A stretch of 64,000 nucleotides of DNA from Siphonodentalium dalli (lineage: Eukaryota; Mollusca; Scaphopoda; Gadilida; Siphonodentaliidae). Position numbers and translations under genes: made by a program. The notes below the pieces were generated by a model. That model did not search any database. It was not told the origin of the DNA and saw nothing but the letters and a program-made list of their open reading frames with translations. Positions 23,516 through 35,690 of this stretch are shown one piece after another. How positions within the stretch are numbered: the stretch's first letter is position 1; every line of letters starts with the position of its first letter. Location: positions 171,422,394-171,486,393 of the forward strand of contig CP136069.1 in the NCBI GenBank assembly GCA_032622095.1, written 5' to 3'.

Positions 23516-24040
23516 ATGGATTTTCAAAAAATCTCAATTTCAATCAATCAAGGAAAAACCATTATCCTTTATAACCAATGTATGCTATAGTATTTTAACA
23601 ACACGTGTTTACCGTCATAATATGAGAGAAATATTCGTATTATGAAAAAAGTGGTTGAAAAAAATAAAAACAACCATTTTTTCATATAGGCCGATTGACA
23701 AAAAATATTTTTAAAAATACACTGCATTATGTAGACTATGAACCCAACTAGGGTATGCGCTCAGTCTACCATCTGAACATTTTTCATTGCTTATTTTAGT
23801 TTTTGGCAACCATTTGCAGGACTATTATTTTTATCTGGTAAAGAATCAAAATAACAAAAACTCTATCGACCTACATGAAAAAAATGGTTGTTTTTTTTTA
23901 AACCGCTTTTTTTTCACAATTCGAACATATTTCATATTGGGATTATTGTTATAGTAATATAGCATACATTGGTTATGAGGGATAATGATTTTTCATTCAA
24001 ATGGATAGTTTGAAATTGATTTTTTGGAAAATTCACGAAT
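23512..24040. mobile_element. Inverted-repeat MITE adjoining the 49-bp array
   Basis: The left arm (about 23512-23700) and right arm (about 23850-24040) are diverged reverse complements: ATAACCAATGTATGCTATA against TATAGCATACATTGGTTAT, and ACAACCATTTTTTCAT against ATGAAAAAAATGGTTGT. The right arm extends into GTGCGCCTTCCTAAG, a decayed version of the satellite core CTTAAGGAGGCGC, so the array looks like an amplified end of this element. Confidence 0.75.
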
Positions 24041-25488
24041 AGTGCGCCTTCCTAAGCCAAGTAACTCCCGGCTTTTCGCACGGTTCTGATATCAAACTAA
24101 GGTTGATATATGCGTTCAATACATATATTCGGACGTATAAAGGGATATAAATATAAAAACCCTTCGTGTTATAATTCGTAATGCCTACAATTTTCATAGT
24201 CCGGGCTGGACTGTCTACAAGGACTATTGTCAAAACCTGTAAGAACAGCATATAACGAGAACGATTGATGACGCTGTTAGTAGAGACTTTTCGCATAATG
24301 AACGACGACAGATAATTATTACGAATAGGGTATTACGTCACTAGAATTTGTGTTCCTTCTGTTCGTAATTGTCGTTTTTCCCTATCCGTTGTCACGATTA
24401 CGGTTTTGGATTTTCAACACAACTCACAAGTAGTAAATTCGCGATCGTTTCAGATCTCCTCAATGTGGGAGATGTCTCTGAGATTAGTGCCTTAAATTGT
24501 GATCGCCATGTGGCCTTAACTTTTATTTATTATTAGCAATCAAATAATTAGTCGTGAGGCACGAGAATCTCGCGAAACACATAGCGCTAATCTATGAAAT
24601 ATAGTACAAAATAATCACGGCACACAGAACCATAATCCCCTTATTGCAAACATGATTGTCTCATAAACGGACTCGTAGTCGTCAATTATGCGAAAAGGTT
24701 TTCGAACTGTCCAAACAAATCACGACTACAAATAGCTATTCATAATAAGAATATTTGTCGTTCCTCATAAGAAATGTGCATGCAAACGTATTATTTTTTT
24801 GTTATTTTTCTTCTTCCTGTGTTGCTCTTATTCATGTTATGCGTTTATATATCTTAAATATATTATTATAAGTACAGATATACATGTTATATTCTTAATT
24901 TTATTTTCCAAAACGATTTTCAGTTTGAAATTTTGACCATGCAATGAGCTAATTCAGCTGCATTCAATAATATATACAATTAGATGTCATTAAGAGCCTT
25001 CTCTGAATGCAATTTCAAAATAAATACAGACTTGTTTCAAACGAGAGATATTTTCAATTGACAAGAGCTCAGGAAACTTTCCCCGTAATATTTGGGGATA
25101 TATCGCTCACTCTCTTTTGTTCACAATTTCAAGATATAACCTGCAAGGAACGATCTTTACTATCATATGACGAGATAAAACGCGGCCTACTATCCTTACT
25201 GAGACTATAATTTATACACGATTTCAATAAACTGCACCACGATTCATGAGTATGGTAATATACGTATACATAATCGCTTTATTGTAACTCAAATAAGTGA
25301 TAGTATTACAACAAATATAACAACAAAATATTCATTCATCTGACATCCGTAATATAAGTTTACATATTCTCCACATTTCATTCAAGCCCCAACGTACGAC
25401 ATGCCCTTACCGCCGGATTAGTGAAAGCGAACAAAACAATATATCAAGTACTGCTATGGGAATGATATAAAAGTTTAATATTAAAGGT
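24041..25488. other. Intergenic, nothing recognised
   Basis: AT-rich sequence. Short frames at 24033-24296 and 25007-25210 have no recognised domain, and no repeats are obvious. Confidence 0.45.
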
Positions 25489-26190
25489 TAATTCACACCG
25501 GGCGAGAGCGCGCGATTTTTGCGATCGTTTTCTGTCGACAGTAGCGATTCAACGCGTGCGATTTTGATATTCGTACTCAAAGCGACTGAATCGTTTTGTC
25601 GCGCTCGATAGTCACGGCAGATATTCGTCTCAGTGCAGGCAGGTGAACAATACAATACATATGGTCATTTTAAACATAATTTGCTCAAAGTATACATGTA
25701 TGGGTTTTTCAAACTCATTTCATTGTCAAATATAATGTCAAGTGAAATGGTGCACGGACTTCCTAAATTATCATAGCAATTGCATTTATTTGAATTTAAT
25801 TTAATTCTATAATTCCAGTTGTGTGGGGTTTTTTTTTATCGGGGGCGGAGGTGGACAAATTGTGGGAAAAGTTACCTGATTGGTCTGCTAATCTGGAAAG
25901 GAATTGGGACGAAAATCTGACCAGACGATCCTATTATTCCGCCATTCTCTTGCCAGGCACCTGTCGCCATCAAATAGGACAAATGCGCACGGATAAAAAT
26001 ACTATTTGACAGCGATCAAATTATCCCGCCACAAAGCGAGAAATCGACGAAACGTTAAACACACTGCTGTGACTGCTGTGGCCAGCCATACGGTCGTTTT
26101 CGGTGTGAATATAAAAATCGCACACTTCGAACCGCTATGGTCGACAGAAAACGGCCGTAATAATCGCGCGCACGCGCCCGGTGTGAATTG
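25489..26190. mobile_element. ~700-bp TIR MITE (AATTCACACCGGGCG ends)
   Basis: The left end AATTCACACCGGGCGAGAGC is mirrored at the right by CGCGCCCGGTGTGAATT. The inverted repeat extends about 90 bp, through CGTTTTCTGTCGAC on the left and GTCGACAGAAAACG on the right. The interior contains GGGGCGGAGG and short frames only. Confidence 0.85.
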
Positions 26191-26555
26191 ACATAAAGAG
26201 GCTCCTTGGGAGAGGGGGGGTACCCATAAGTGAGTCAGCACTTGTCCTCCAATCCCATTGTCTGTATATACAATGTTTGTGTCATATATAATATGTTACA
26301 TAAATTAGACAAATAAATATGTTTAAACTAGAGGCTCCTTATATACATGTATGTTCTGCTATCAGATAACGAATAAAAAAGGGGTTTTTTTGTCGGTGAA
26401 ATGAACATTATACTGTGAGGCACCCCACAGACAGTAGTTATCTTGCCACCGAAACCTCCCATGAATTGGTTCATAGGTTAAATATCATTTGAGGATAATG
26501 CAACACATACAAATACTACTTGTATGTTACCAAATCTTCAATCAATGTTCACAAT
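26191..26555. other. 3' flank of the PAN-IgGFc gene
   Basis: This lies directly downstream (minus strand) of the exon 2 stop codon and should contain the 3' UTR. I found no canonical AATAAA on the minus strand here, so the poly(A) site is not resolved. Confidence 0.4.
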
Positions 26556-27796
26556 TCAAGCTAAGAAAAATCCGTATGAGACATAAACCGCAACTCCGAA
26601 TGCGTACGCACCGAACTTGACGCTCTGACCAATGTGGGAGAGAATGTGCGTCCCTGGATTTATATCTGCTTCCATGACAACCAACCCTCCAGAACCAGAA
26701 ATGGCCGCGACCTTAGTTGTGTTCATTGGACTCCCGTCTATTCGAACTCCTCCTTGGTCTGCGGACTGTATGACGATCGAGATGTAGTTGACGTATGGGA
26801 TACCACTCGGCGTTGCATACGAGAACGAGTTGGCAAAGTGCTTGATCGATGTCAGAGTTATCATCAAAGGATCTCCGCCACTTGTCGTCGTGCCCGGGTT
26901 GTACATCACCAACATTGCAGGTTTTGTCACCGTGATTGTGTTGTATTCTATCAGTGGAAATATGAGATCCATGTGGGCTCCTGCGTTGGAGATACTCCCA
27001 GAGAGTACGCCGTTGACCATAATGTCTGTATTGTCTTGACTTGCTGTGATCTGATACTCTCCGGCTTGGCTCCCTGAAGGCATTTGTATAGTAAACAACT
27101 CAGTGTCCCAGTCTGTGGTCGGTAACATCTGTTGACTCAGGTAATCGCATGCCCCGCTACCAACGCTATCACATTTGCTACCTGATATCACGCTAATTTT
27201 CTTGGCAGAAACTATTTTAATGCCAGACATGTCAAACGAGCCTGTCAAACCGATTGTTTGAAATCTGTTGAGATTGACGATCGCTGTGTCATTTCCGGTA
27301 TATATTATCAAATTTATTGTAACCGAACCAATCATTGAAGCGGGAAAGTTGAATGATACTGTTGTCGAATCTTCTGTTGCTACAACCAATACCTCTGAAA
27401 AGACGTATCGAGTCGACGAATAATACTCATTCCCCAGGGCATTGATCGGTATAGCGGTATAGCCATCAGCAATGGTCTCTTCATTACACAGAGCATAAAG
27501 AGTTATCGCCGATGATGCGTTCACGTATAGTCCTTTATCTTCGACTACGTTATCTGCAACCGATATGTTCAGAGTCGTGTCCACGACGACGCTCACTGAC
27601 TGGAGCGCTGAGAGAGTTCTTGTTTCCTTGTAGCTCGGATCGAACCGAGGTTTCGTGATATCAATCGTGGCACCGCCCGATGCTGGGGTGGATATGATTA
27701 ACTCGAAATTAAGAGTTCTGACAGATGCAGGAGGCCAAAAAGCAATGAAAAACTCGTTGCCCATAAAGCTATTCTGTTCTGATGCCGTCGGAATTT
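26556..27796 (-). CDS. PAN-IgGFc-binding protein, exon 2 (IgGFc-binding domain)
   Basis: This exon encodes about 413 residues of an IgGFc-binding-type domain, the module at the N-terminus of FCGBP-like secreted proteins. It opens with MGNEFFIAFWPP, the usual start of the fold. Family landmarks follow in order: DGYTAIPINALGNEYY, ATEDSTTVSF, SGSKCDSVGSGACDYLSQQM with paired cysteines, DWDTELF, ASQDNTDIMVNG, SGGDPLMITL, and an aromatic C-terminus ending at TGA 26556-26558. The acceptor TTTATTTTCAG lies immediately upstream (CAG at 27797-27799), with two leftover bases, AA, that complete a codon with exon 1. Joined to 38864-39146 it gives 1524 nt, exactly 508 codons including stop. The family is linked to mucus and innate immunity; the ligand here is unknown. 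Antisense frames over the exon are shadows. Confidence 0.9.
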
Positions 27797-27816
27797 CTGA
27801 AAATAAACAGAATCGA

Positions 27817-28425
27817 GAGCACTAAGAAACGTGCTATACATGTAAATCACCTCGCTGAACACTAAGAAACGTGCTATACATGTCAATCACATCGCTGAAC
27901 ACAATAAACGTGTTATGCATGTAATTAACCTTGCTGAACACTAGGAAACGTGCTATACATGGAAATCACCTCGCTGAACACTAAGAAATGAGCTATACAT
28001 GTAAATTTAATCACCTCGCCGAACACTAAGAAACGTGCTATAAATGTAAATCACCTCGCCGAACACTAAGAAACGTGATATACGTGTAATTCACCTCGCT
28101 GAACTCAAAGAAACGTGCAATACATGTACATCACCTCGCTGAACACTAAGAAACGTGCTATGACATGTAATTCACCTCACTGAACACCAAGAAACGTCAT
28201 ATACATGTAAATCACATCACTGAACGCTAAGAAACGTTTTATACATGTAAATCACCTCGCTGAACATAAAGAAACGTGATATACATGTACATCACATCAC
28301 TGTACACTAAGAAACGTGTTATACATGTAAATCACATCGCTGAACACTAAGAAACGTGCTATACGTAATTCACCTCGCTGAAAACTAAGAAACGAGCTAT
28401 ACATGTAAATCATATCGCTGAGATT
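27817..28425 (+). repeat. 40-bp minisatellite, about 15 copies
   Basis: The consensus unit is GAACACTAAGAAACGTGCTA followed by TACATGTAAATCACCTCGCT. Units vary by substitutions and small indels (one has an extra TTTAA-like insertion near 28007). The array starts about 20 bp from the exon 2 splice acceptor of the minus-strand gene, so it is an intronic VNTR candidate. Confidence 0.95.
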
Positions 28426-28652
28426 GACTTGTTTCACTGGAAAGTTTCAGTTTCCGATAAATGGCTTCAATACGCAATCGAAGGCTGTCAACACTTAATA
28501 AAATGAAAAAAGTAAATGCGTATGAATTATATAGTGACCTTCAACCCAATACTATTTGGAGAATTATGCGGTTTATTTTATCATAGTGGAATTATGGACT
28601 CAAGCATCAATAGAGGTACGCAAGTCGAATAATGGGCATGTTTTAGTAAGGG

Positions 28653-29087
28653 TTAGAGCACAAGAATTGTTCTTTACCAGAATCAATCGAGTCGAAGACG
28701 AAATTTATTCTGGTAAGGAACTATTCGCGTGCTCTGAATGACTTAGAGCGCAATTGATCCCACATAATGCAATCAATTGGTAATGTGCCGTTCAGCGTGT
28801 TTTGTCCACGACGCACAATCCGTGCGCTGGTATATATTGGACACAATAGCCGGTTAGCGACGCCCAACATAGTGATTAACATGAACTGATCGCCGTTGAA
28901 TGCGAATAGATATGTCCGAAACAACACGGACTGGTCCCACCTTGAAGCGCCCGTGCAAGTTGTCTGTTATGAGTTGCCTGTGCCTAACAATGGGATAATC
29001 ACTGAACTATTTCTTCGCCAGCCTTTGGGAATTGGTGCGTTTTACCAAAAATCAGGGAACGATTATAACAATGGGATTGTGCTCTAA
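28653..29087 (+). mobile_element. TIR MITE (TTAGAGCACAA family), copy 2
   Basis: The ends TTAGAGCACAAGAATTGTTC and TTGTGCTCTAA are inverted. The interior matches 9344-9681 but has about 95 bp more, including a CGTGTTTTGTCCACGACGC segment. It lies within the large intron. Confidence 0.8.
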
Positions 29088-30400
29088 TCAGTAATATATA
29101 GATGATCTGTAATGAGTCTCCAGTTTATAACGAAATTTACAAAACTCTTCCAAAGGCTCGGTCCAGACATAATTTACTTGACAAGTTTTTAAATGTTACT
29201 ATAAACTGGGGAGGAGTTGTAGATTATATGTATTAATTGGTCCAAAAACTCCATAAAACATACTTAAATCAATAATTGCGAAGTGAAACTAACCGCGGTT
29301 TCCATTAGGTCTACGATGGCGGTTCAGTTAACTATGCGTTGGTTTCCCGCGTAAAGAAATAGTCCCTGATATAGAAGACTATTTAGCGTGTTTAATGTCG
29401 TGAATTTAATGAAATATTTGTTCAAAATAAATCAACAATTGTCACAAACATCGATTTAGCGTTCGTAGCATACGGAATGTAAACATTGGAAAAGCTTTTA
29501 GTCAAAGGAAACGGTTGCGCAACAATAATTCATTTGGGTACACCTGGCACTCTTACTTGTTGTACACTTACGATTGTATACCATTATTATATAATGGGTT
29601 TAATGTGTGGAATAAGGATCGGATCATGTAATAAATATAAATAGTGAATGTCTGCGATCCTGAAGCGTATATAGGTGCAGTCAAGAACTATTTATAGAGG
29701 GTGTTGTCATAGCATGTCCGCAACAAAGGGGCGTGTCGTTAAAAACGAGTAAAAATATAAATAAAAAATATATAAATTAAAAACGAGAGCGCCACTTTAA
29801 CAAACGCTATCTCTATCATACATATTACATCATATAGCTATTTATACAATACTTTACAAGGGAGTTTTCATAATCGAATACGTCCTCACTTCTAACGGTC
29901 ACAATTCACAAAGGCCTAAACCGATTCATAAATGTTCAATGCTAACTGAGTGAGTATAATTCAACTTTTGAGAGCACCGACTGGCTGGTGTCACTTTTTA
30001 CATGATTAAAATAAATATAGACCATCGATTTTAAACTCAAAATATATCGATTGTAACCCCACCTTTTGTACAAAACGTCTACATGTATCGACACATATCA
30101 TGCTAATCAGCCCGAATCAATCGCATATTTGAATCGAAGTATCCAATCATATCCTACATGTATATTTGAAGCTAATGTCGAAGTAATTGGCTTAAGATTA
30201 TTCTAAGGAAACAATGTCTCCACTACAATCGGGTATCGCTGCTTTCATAAACTTGGAGCTGTAGATACTTTAATCGCTTTAAAACGAGAAGCTGTTCTAC
30301 CAGAATTATCCATCAATGATTCCCCGAATAAAGCAACGATAAGTCTACCAAGCTCCTCGATATTAACATTGCATAATCATTTATCTAATCGAGTAAACCA
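29088..30400. other. Intronic sequence, nothing recognised
   Basis: AT-rich intronic DNA. No exon-like open frame with domain signal and no clear repeat structure were seen. Confidence 0.45.
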
Positions 30401-30418
30401 CTGTTCGAAGATCAAACC

Positions 30419-32742
30419 CTTAGGTGCGAATCGGCATCTCCAGTTTAGACCTAGTTTAAACTACCAGTTTAAGGGTGGATACACACATGCATGTAATCTC
30501 TGTATGTAAAATTACATGGCCACACCAATAATTGACAACATTAATCACCTGCGCGCGAGCGGTTCATTGTTACCAGGCCAGACAAGTGAGTAGTCATAAG
30601 CGAAATCAAACTCTCTGCTATCAGGACATTTAAGGCCAGTCCAAAACATGTCTTCTCTTACGAATGTGGAAATTAGTTAAGTCTGTGTGATATCTGACAT
30701 TTTATTAATGCACATCACCAGAAGCGACACATCTGGTGTATACAGGCTTGATATAGAACATTGTCGACCATGATGCTTGCTTCGCGTGGGGTTTCGAAAG
30801 CTTCAAATCGCTAAGTGACTTAGTTGAATGTATCGGTCGGAATAATCTGGGCAAGAAGGTACAATATAAGTTTTACTTAAATAGCTCAGAGTTAGTCACC
30901 TCGTCTGGTAGCTTTCGGGATCATATATAGCCCCAAGTCGGGTGTCATATTTAGCCCCTGTGTCAGGAAATCCTGATACTATTGCCCCCATGTTGGGAAT
31001 CATAGCCCCTGGGTTGGGGAACTCCTGGGGCCATCATCGGTATAAAAATCAAGAGAAGACTGACAATGATTTAAACAGAAAGTCCAACATTTGGGTTATC
31101 GCGCGAACAATTATTCTAAGCGGCCTGACGACTTCGTTCAGTCAACAGTCCTCTGTACGCTCAGAGCTTGGCTCACTGTGGTCAAACATAGCCGCAATGA
31201 TTGGGTTGTCAACGGACACATATTACATGGTCTGTATGATCCATGTAAAACGCCAAATACACGATAATTACAGAGATTACATGCATGTGTGTATCCACCC
31301 TAAACTGGGTTTTAGTAGTAAGACGTGGATCTGGTCGATTACGCTACCTGTGGGCCACACTTGTCCAATTGCAAGAATAGGAGGCGTGGTCTGTCTGTTT
31401 ATTATCGCTACTTGTCAATGCATTGTCCGGTCACGCGACCTGTTGTCGCTATCTAATCTCCTAATCAGGCGAATAACCCGCGCCCTTTGAGAAATCACGA
31501 AGAATGCACGACCTGTTGCATAGCGGTTAGATATTATCTAATATCATGGACGAACATGACTTTTGGATCTCAAAAATATCTCTTGAGGGCATGGGTGTGG
31601 GCCCGCCACAAATACCCCATAGAAACACCACCACCCCTCCCCGAGGGTTCCATCCGGACGGGTGAAAATGGGGTATGGACCATTTTTGAGAACGGGAAGG
31701 ATTTCGTCGAATTTTACGGCACGAATGGGTGCCCCCCCCCCCCCCAAAAATACCCGATAGAAACATCACCCCTCACACAGGGATAACTGGTGTATGGACC
31801 ATTTTCGAGAACGGTAAGGATATACATGTAGGCTAATTAATTAACCACCCACCCATACCATCAAATTGGCCGAAATCCTTACAGTTCTTCAAAATGGTCT
31901 ATACTCCATTTTCCCTCAGTGTGGCCGTTACCCTCCCCCGGTGAGGGCAGGTGTGTCTCTGGTGGGTATTTGGGCGGGCCACTAACCCATGCGTCAAATT
32001 GACCGAAAGAGACATTTTGTGAATAAGGAATCAGTTCCAAGGTCATGTTCGTGTCAAACGTGTCAAACTGTTCAGTCCGATCCGTCCATGCTCTCAGTCG
32101 CCAAAGCGACATCCGAACAAGCGAATTGCAAACAAACATATATAGCAAGAATTCATCCTTCACACTGGCACATAATTTGTTAGAAGTTTTCTCATAAGTA
32201 CGGACATCGCCTCCCTGAATTCCACTAAGACTCTCCTGCATGTACTCCCCCAATTCAAATTAAACACTCCCATATATACGCGAAGAAACAACATCAATAC
32301 TGGGCGAAAACAATCGACCGAATAATTAAACCCACAAAACTAGGTTTTAGTAAAACCTGGGGTAGGGTGGTTTAACTTTGATGTTTTTTCAAAGTATATT
32401 TAAATGTATATTTTCGAGACGAGACGTATGGTACGTATAAATCATATATGCCTAAGCTTATACGGATGATCATATAGCCAATTCACCACAAACAATTAGT
32501 AATATTACCATAACTTTATAACGTCAATAAAACCTAGTTTTAATTTATATCGAATTCCACAAACTAAAACTGAGTTTATCACAAATATGAGGTTAACTAT
32601 ACTAAAACCCAGTTTTATTCCCATAGAACCTAGTTTTACTACAGTAAGTCTTACTCCTACTTAAACCTAGTTTAAACTGGAGTAAAACCTGGTCTAGAAT
32701 AAAACCTAGTCTAAACCAGAGATGCCCATTCGGACCTAAGTT
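30419..32742. mobile_element. ~2.3-kb TIR element within the intron
   Basis: The left end TTAGGTGCGAATCGGCATCT is mirrored at the right by AGATGCCCATTCGGACCTAA. Inside both ends are repeats of AAACCTAGTTTAAACTGG-type sequence, abundant at 32330-32715. The interior includes a 182-codon plus-strand frame (30942-31490) with no recognised transposase motif, so it is not called as a gene. Internal duplications lie at 31605-31985. Confidence 0.7.
31605..31985. repeat. Direct and inverted local repeat of ~140 bp
   Basis: AATACCCCATAGAAAC...TATGGACCATTTTTGAGAACGG occurs at 31608-31700 and again at 31748-31815. An inverted version (AATGGTCTATACTCCATTTT, GGTGGGTATTTGGGCGGGCC) occupies 31870-31982. A C-run lies at 31733-31745. 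The many short frames here are low-complexity shadows. Confidence 0.75.
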
Positions 32743-32814
32743 ATTCTCCGAAGATATTTCAAATATGTTAGCACCAGTGTCCAAACACAGACTGAGTTCA
32801 GAACTTCTGAAATG

Positions 32815-32935
32815 TATTCGGCACCTGGACGTTTCTGCACCTGAACGTTTCGGCACTTGGGTTTTGCGGTTCGGCACCTGGACGTTTCGGCACCCGGTTA
32901 TTCGACATATCGGACGTTTCGGCACCTGTTAATTG
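32815..32935 (+). repeat. GGACGTTTCGGCACCT short tandem repeat
   Basis: About six degenerate units of roughly 16-18 bp (CGGCACCTGGACGTTTC). The minus-strand frame over it gives repetitive VPKR/GAET-type peptide, which is an artefact. The same motif in opposite orientation lies at 35575-35690. Confidence 0.85.
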
Positions 32936-33244
32936 TCGGACAAACGAAACTATCAGTGATGACAAGAAGTGATTTTGATTTTCATTCTTTACTTCAATTA
33001 AATGTTATAAAACATATAAAGTGGAACAAATAATGACGATGGCGGTGAACATATGCATATCGCGAGTCATACACAATAAGATAAGACAATATCCGGTCCC
33101 ATTCAAAGTGCCCACTAAGAGACCAAAAACCCAGCTTCTCGTTGTGCACGGAACAATAAAGAGCGTTACTTGTTATGTCTAAACTATGCCTGATACATGT
33201 AATTGAGACAATACAGAGCGCGTGTTTGTCATCTGTCTGAACTG

Positions 33245-33746
33245 TTAAAGGCACGGTTGGCCTTAGTTGTCGAAAATATTCATATTTGTTCCAAACACCG
33301 TAAATAGACAAACATTAAAACGCATACAGTTTCGTTCATATATACCATGACCATCGCGTAAACAGCATGCTATCATAAAGACTTACTATATTTTACATAA
33401 GCAAGAGCCTTATTGTGTTACAGAAGACAGCACAGTGTCACTGGCTAATCACACACAAATGATATAAACGCTCTTTATTAGTTCCATATCAGGAATTCAG
33501 CAACAAAGAACGCTCTTTATGTTTACCATCATAATATAAACAAAAACCAGAAAAGTAACTTTTTATGCTTTTGTTTACATAACAATGGTCAAACAAATGA
33601 CAATAACATACTGTTTATGCGATATTTCTTATTTGTATACGGACAAAGTATGTCCACATTTTGATGTTCTTTCTGTTTGTGGCGGTTTTTGATGGGTGGA
33701 AATATTTTCACAGGATACCCACCGCCAAGGCCAACCGTACCTTTAA
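33245..33746 (+). mobile_element. TTAA-flanked MITE (AGGYACGGTTGGCC ends), left copy of inverted pair
   Basis: TTAA at 33245-33248 and 33743-33746 encloses AGGCACGGTTGGCC and GGCCAACCGTACCT inverted ends. The 502-bp interior includes AACGCTCTTTAT twice and GGCGGTTTTTGATGGG. No transposase. An inverted sister lies 371 bp away at 34118-34618. Confidence 0.88.
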
Positions 33747-34117
33747 AATCATTGATGCATTTGTATTACTTCTTTATGCTTTCTCGTGGAATAGACAGTC
33801 CGTGTATTAGTATAGTAATAATTTATTTACTCTTCTATGGATATATCTGCCCTTTTCTTTTAAATTACATGTGTGTACCAGAGATATCGGTATATTTATC
33901 CGTCGAGACATGAACATATTGGACGATATTTGGAAATGTTAACTAATGTTCCCGTGGGGCTTTCTTCATTAGTTAATATAACATTCCCTCAATTCCCCTG
34001 ATAACAAAACGAATTATACAGTGACTGCTGGCACACAAAAATAGCACACAGTCAGGACTGTAGTCTTATAAATCATGATTACATTAACAAATGTATAACA
34101 TTGTATAAATTATCGTA

Positions 34118-34618
34118 TTAAAGGTACGGTTGGCCTTGGCGGTGGGTATCCTGTGAAAATATTTCCACCGTCAAAAACCGCCACAAACAGAAAGAACAAC
34201 AAATTGTAGACATACTTTGTCCGTATACAAATAAGAAATATCGCATAAACAGTATGTTATTGTCACATATTTGACCATTGTTATGTAAACAAAAGCATAA
34301 CAAGTTACTTTTCTGGTGTTTGTTTATATTATGATGGTAATCATAAAGAGCGTTCTTTGTTGGTGAATTCCTGATATGGAACGAATAAAGAGCGTTTGTG
34401 CCATTTGTGTGTGATTAGCCAGCAGCATTGTGTTGTCTTCTGTAACACAATCGGGCTCTTGCTTAGGTAAAATATAGTAGGTCTTTATGATAACATGCTG
34501 TTTACGTGATGGTCATGGTATATATGAACGAAACTGTATGCGTTTTAATGTTTTTCTGTTTACGGTGATTGGAACAAATATGAATATTTTCGACAACTAA
34601 GGCCTCACGTGCCTTTAA
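34118..34618 (-). mobile_element. TTAA-flanked MITE, right copy of inverted pair
   Basis: Near-complete reverse complement of the 33245-33746 element, with TTAA at both ends and AGGTACGGTTGGCC at the left. The pair could fold into a ~500-bp stem with a ~370-bp loop, within the intron of the PAN-IgGFc gene. Confidence 0.88.
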
Positions 34619-35574
34619 TAACAGTCGGTCTCACAATGTCGTCACCGTTATAAATTATGTGTTACTTAATGTAGTATGCCTCACGACAAACCTACACAAC
34701 CCATTATTAGTATATTATACAGTATAGATCATATAGAAATTGAGTATTTTCGTTATTTGACTGTCAGAATATGAATATTTGCTTCAATGCTTTGACAATT
34801 TCCACAAGTTTTCATTTAACTTTGGTATGTTATTGAACTAATACCACTGTAATAGTAATGTCTACATAAAAACGGCCCCGACACGCAGAACTCTGTATAT
34901 CATGCATCGGAGAGCCACCTGATACTTGATACTGTATTTCACTCAAATAATACAATCACATGTGTATATAACAGGAACTATGGAAACATCACTGATTTTT
35001 TCCAGCCAGAATATCTAAATAAATTAATGGGAATCCATATAGTATTTCTGTGCTTGTCGTCATAATTATGATCACATCTCACAAAATGAACAGTAGACAA
35101 TTCCAACGTCGGAGTACATTTCTTAATAAACTGTATTAAGAAATATTAATGTTTCGCAGCAAGTGACTACCTATAAATTATGAGGCAATTAGTATGTAAC
35201 CTAACTCCGATCAGGCATATCATATACAAATTATCAAGTATCTTTACAAATTATTTTAATTCAAGTTGAATATTTGTCGATAAAACGCGCATTATGAATC
35301 CGAGCAGCTAAGTGCTGTGTGCCGTTCACAAGCATGCAACCATGCCATCATGAAAATATGTTTATATTTTTCACAAGAACGCAAAGATGTACAGTGTTAC
35401 TCAGAAAGTGAACAAAAGGTGTCGGATAATTAATCGATTCTATTCATGGATGAATGTCAATGACGCGCTGATCAACATGACTGTGTTCAGTTTGGGATTT
35501 AAGTAACCCCAGTGAGCGTATCTGGAGATTTTATGCACAAGAAGTATTGTCAAAAAAATAAATAAACCGCGCCG

Positions 35575-35690
35575 AAACGTCGAAGTGCTTGGGTCGAAAC
35601 AACCAAGTGCCGAAAAATAAGGTACTGAAACGTCCTGAAAACCAGGTGCCGAAATGTCCAGGTGCCGAAACGTCCTGCACCCTTTGAAAT
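35575..35690 (-). repeat. AGGTGCCGAAACGTCC short tandem repeat
   Basis: Reverse-complement counterpart of 32815-32935 (CCAGGTGCCGAAACGTCC units, degenerate). Together the two bracket the inverted MITE pair. Overlapping frames are repetitive and not genes. Confidence 0.8.

Noticed and set aside
26634-27077. 147-codon frame antisense to the IgGFc exon
   Set aside because: It lies fully inside a strongly supported coding exon on the other strand and has no domain of its own.
30942-31490. 182-codon plus-strand frame inside the 30.4-32.7 kb TIR element
   Set aside because: No transposase or other recognisable motif, and the start region is repetitive (GTTGGGRA words); not called as a gene.
32602-32925. 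Frame with repeated VPKR/GAET peptide, and its counterpart at 35440-35744
   Set aside because: Translation of the 16-18-bp GGACGTTTCGGCACCT tandem repeat.
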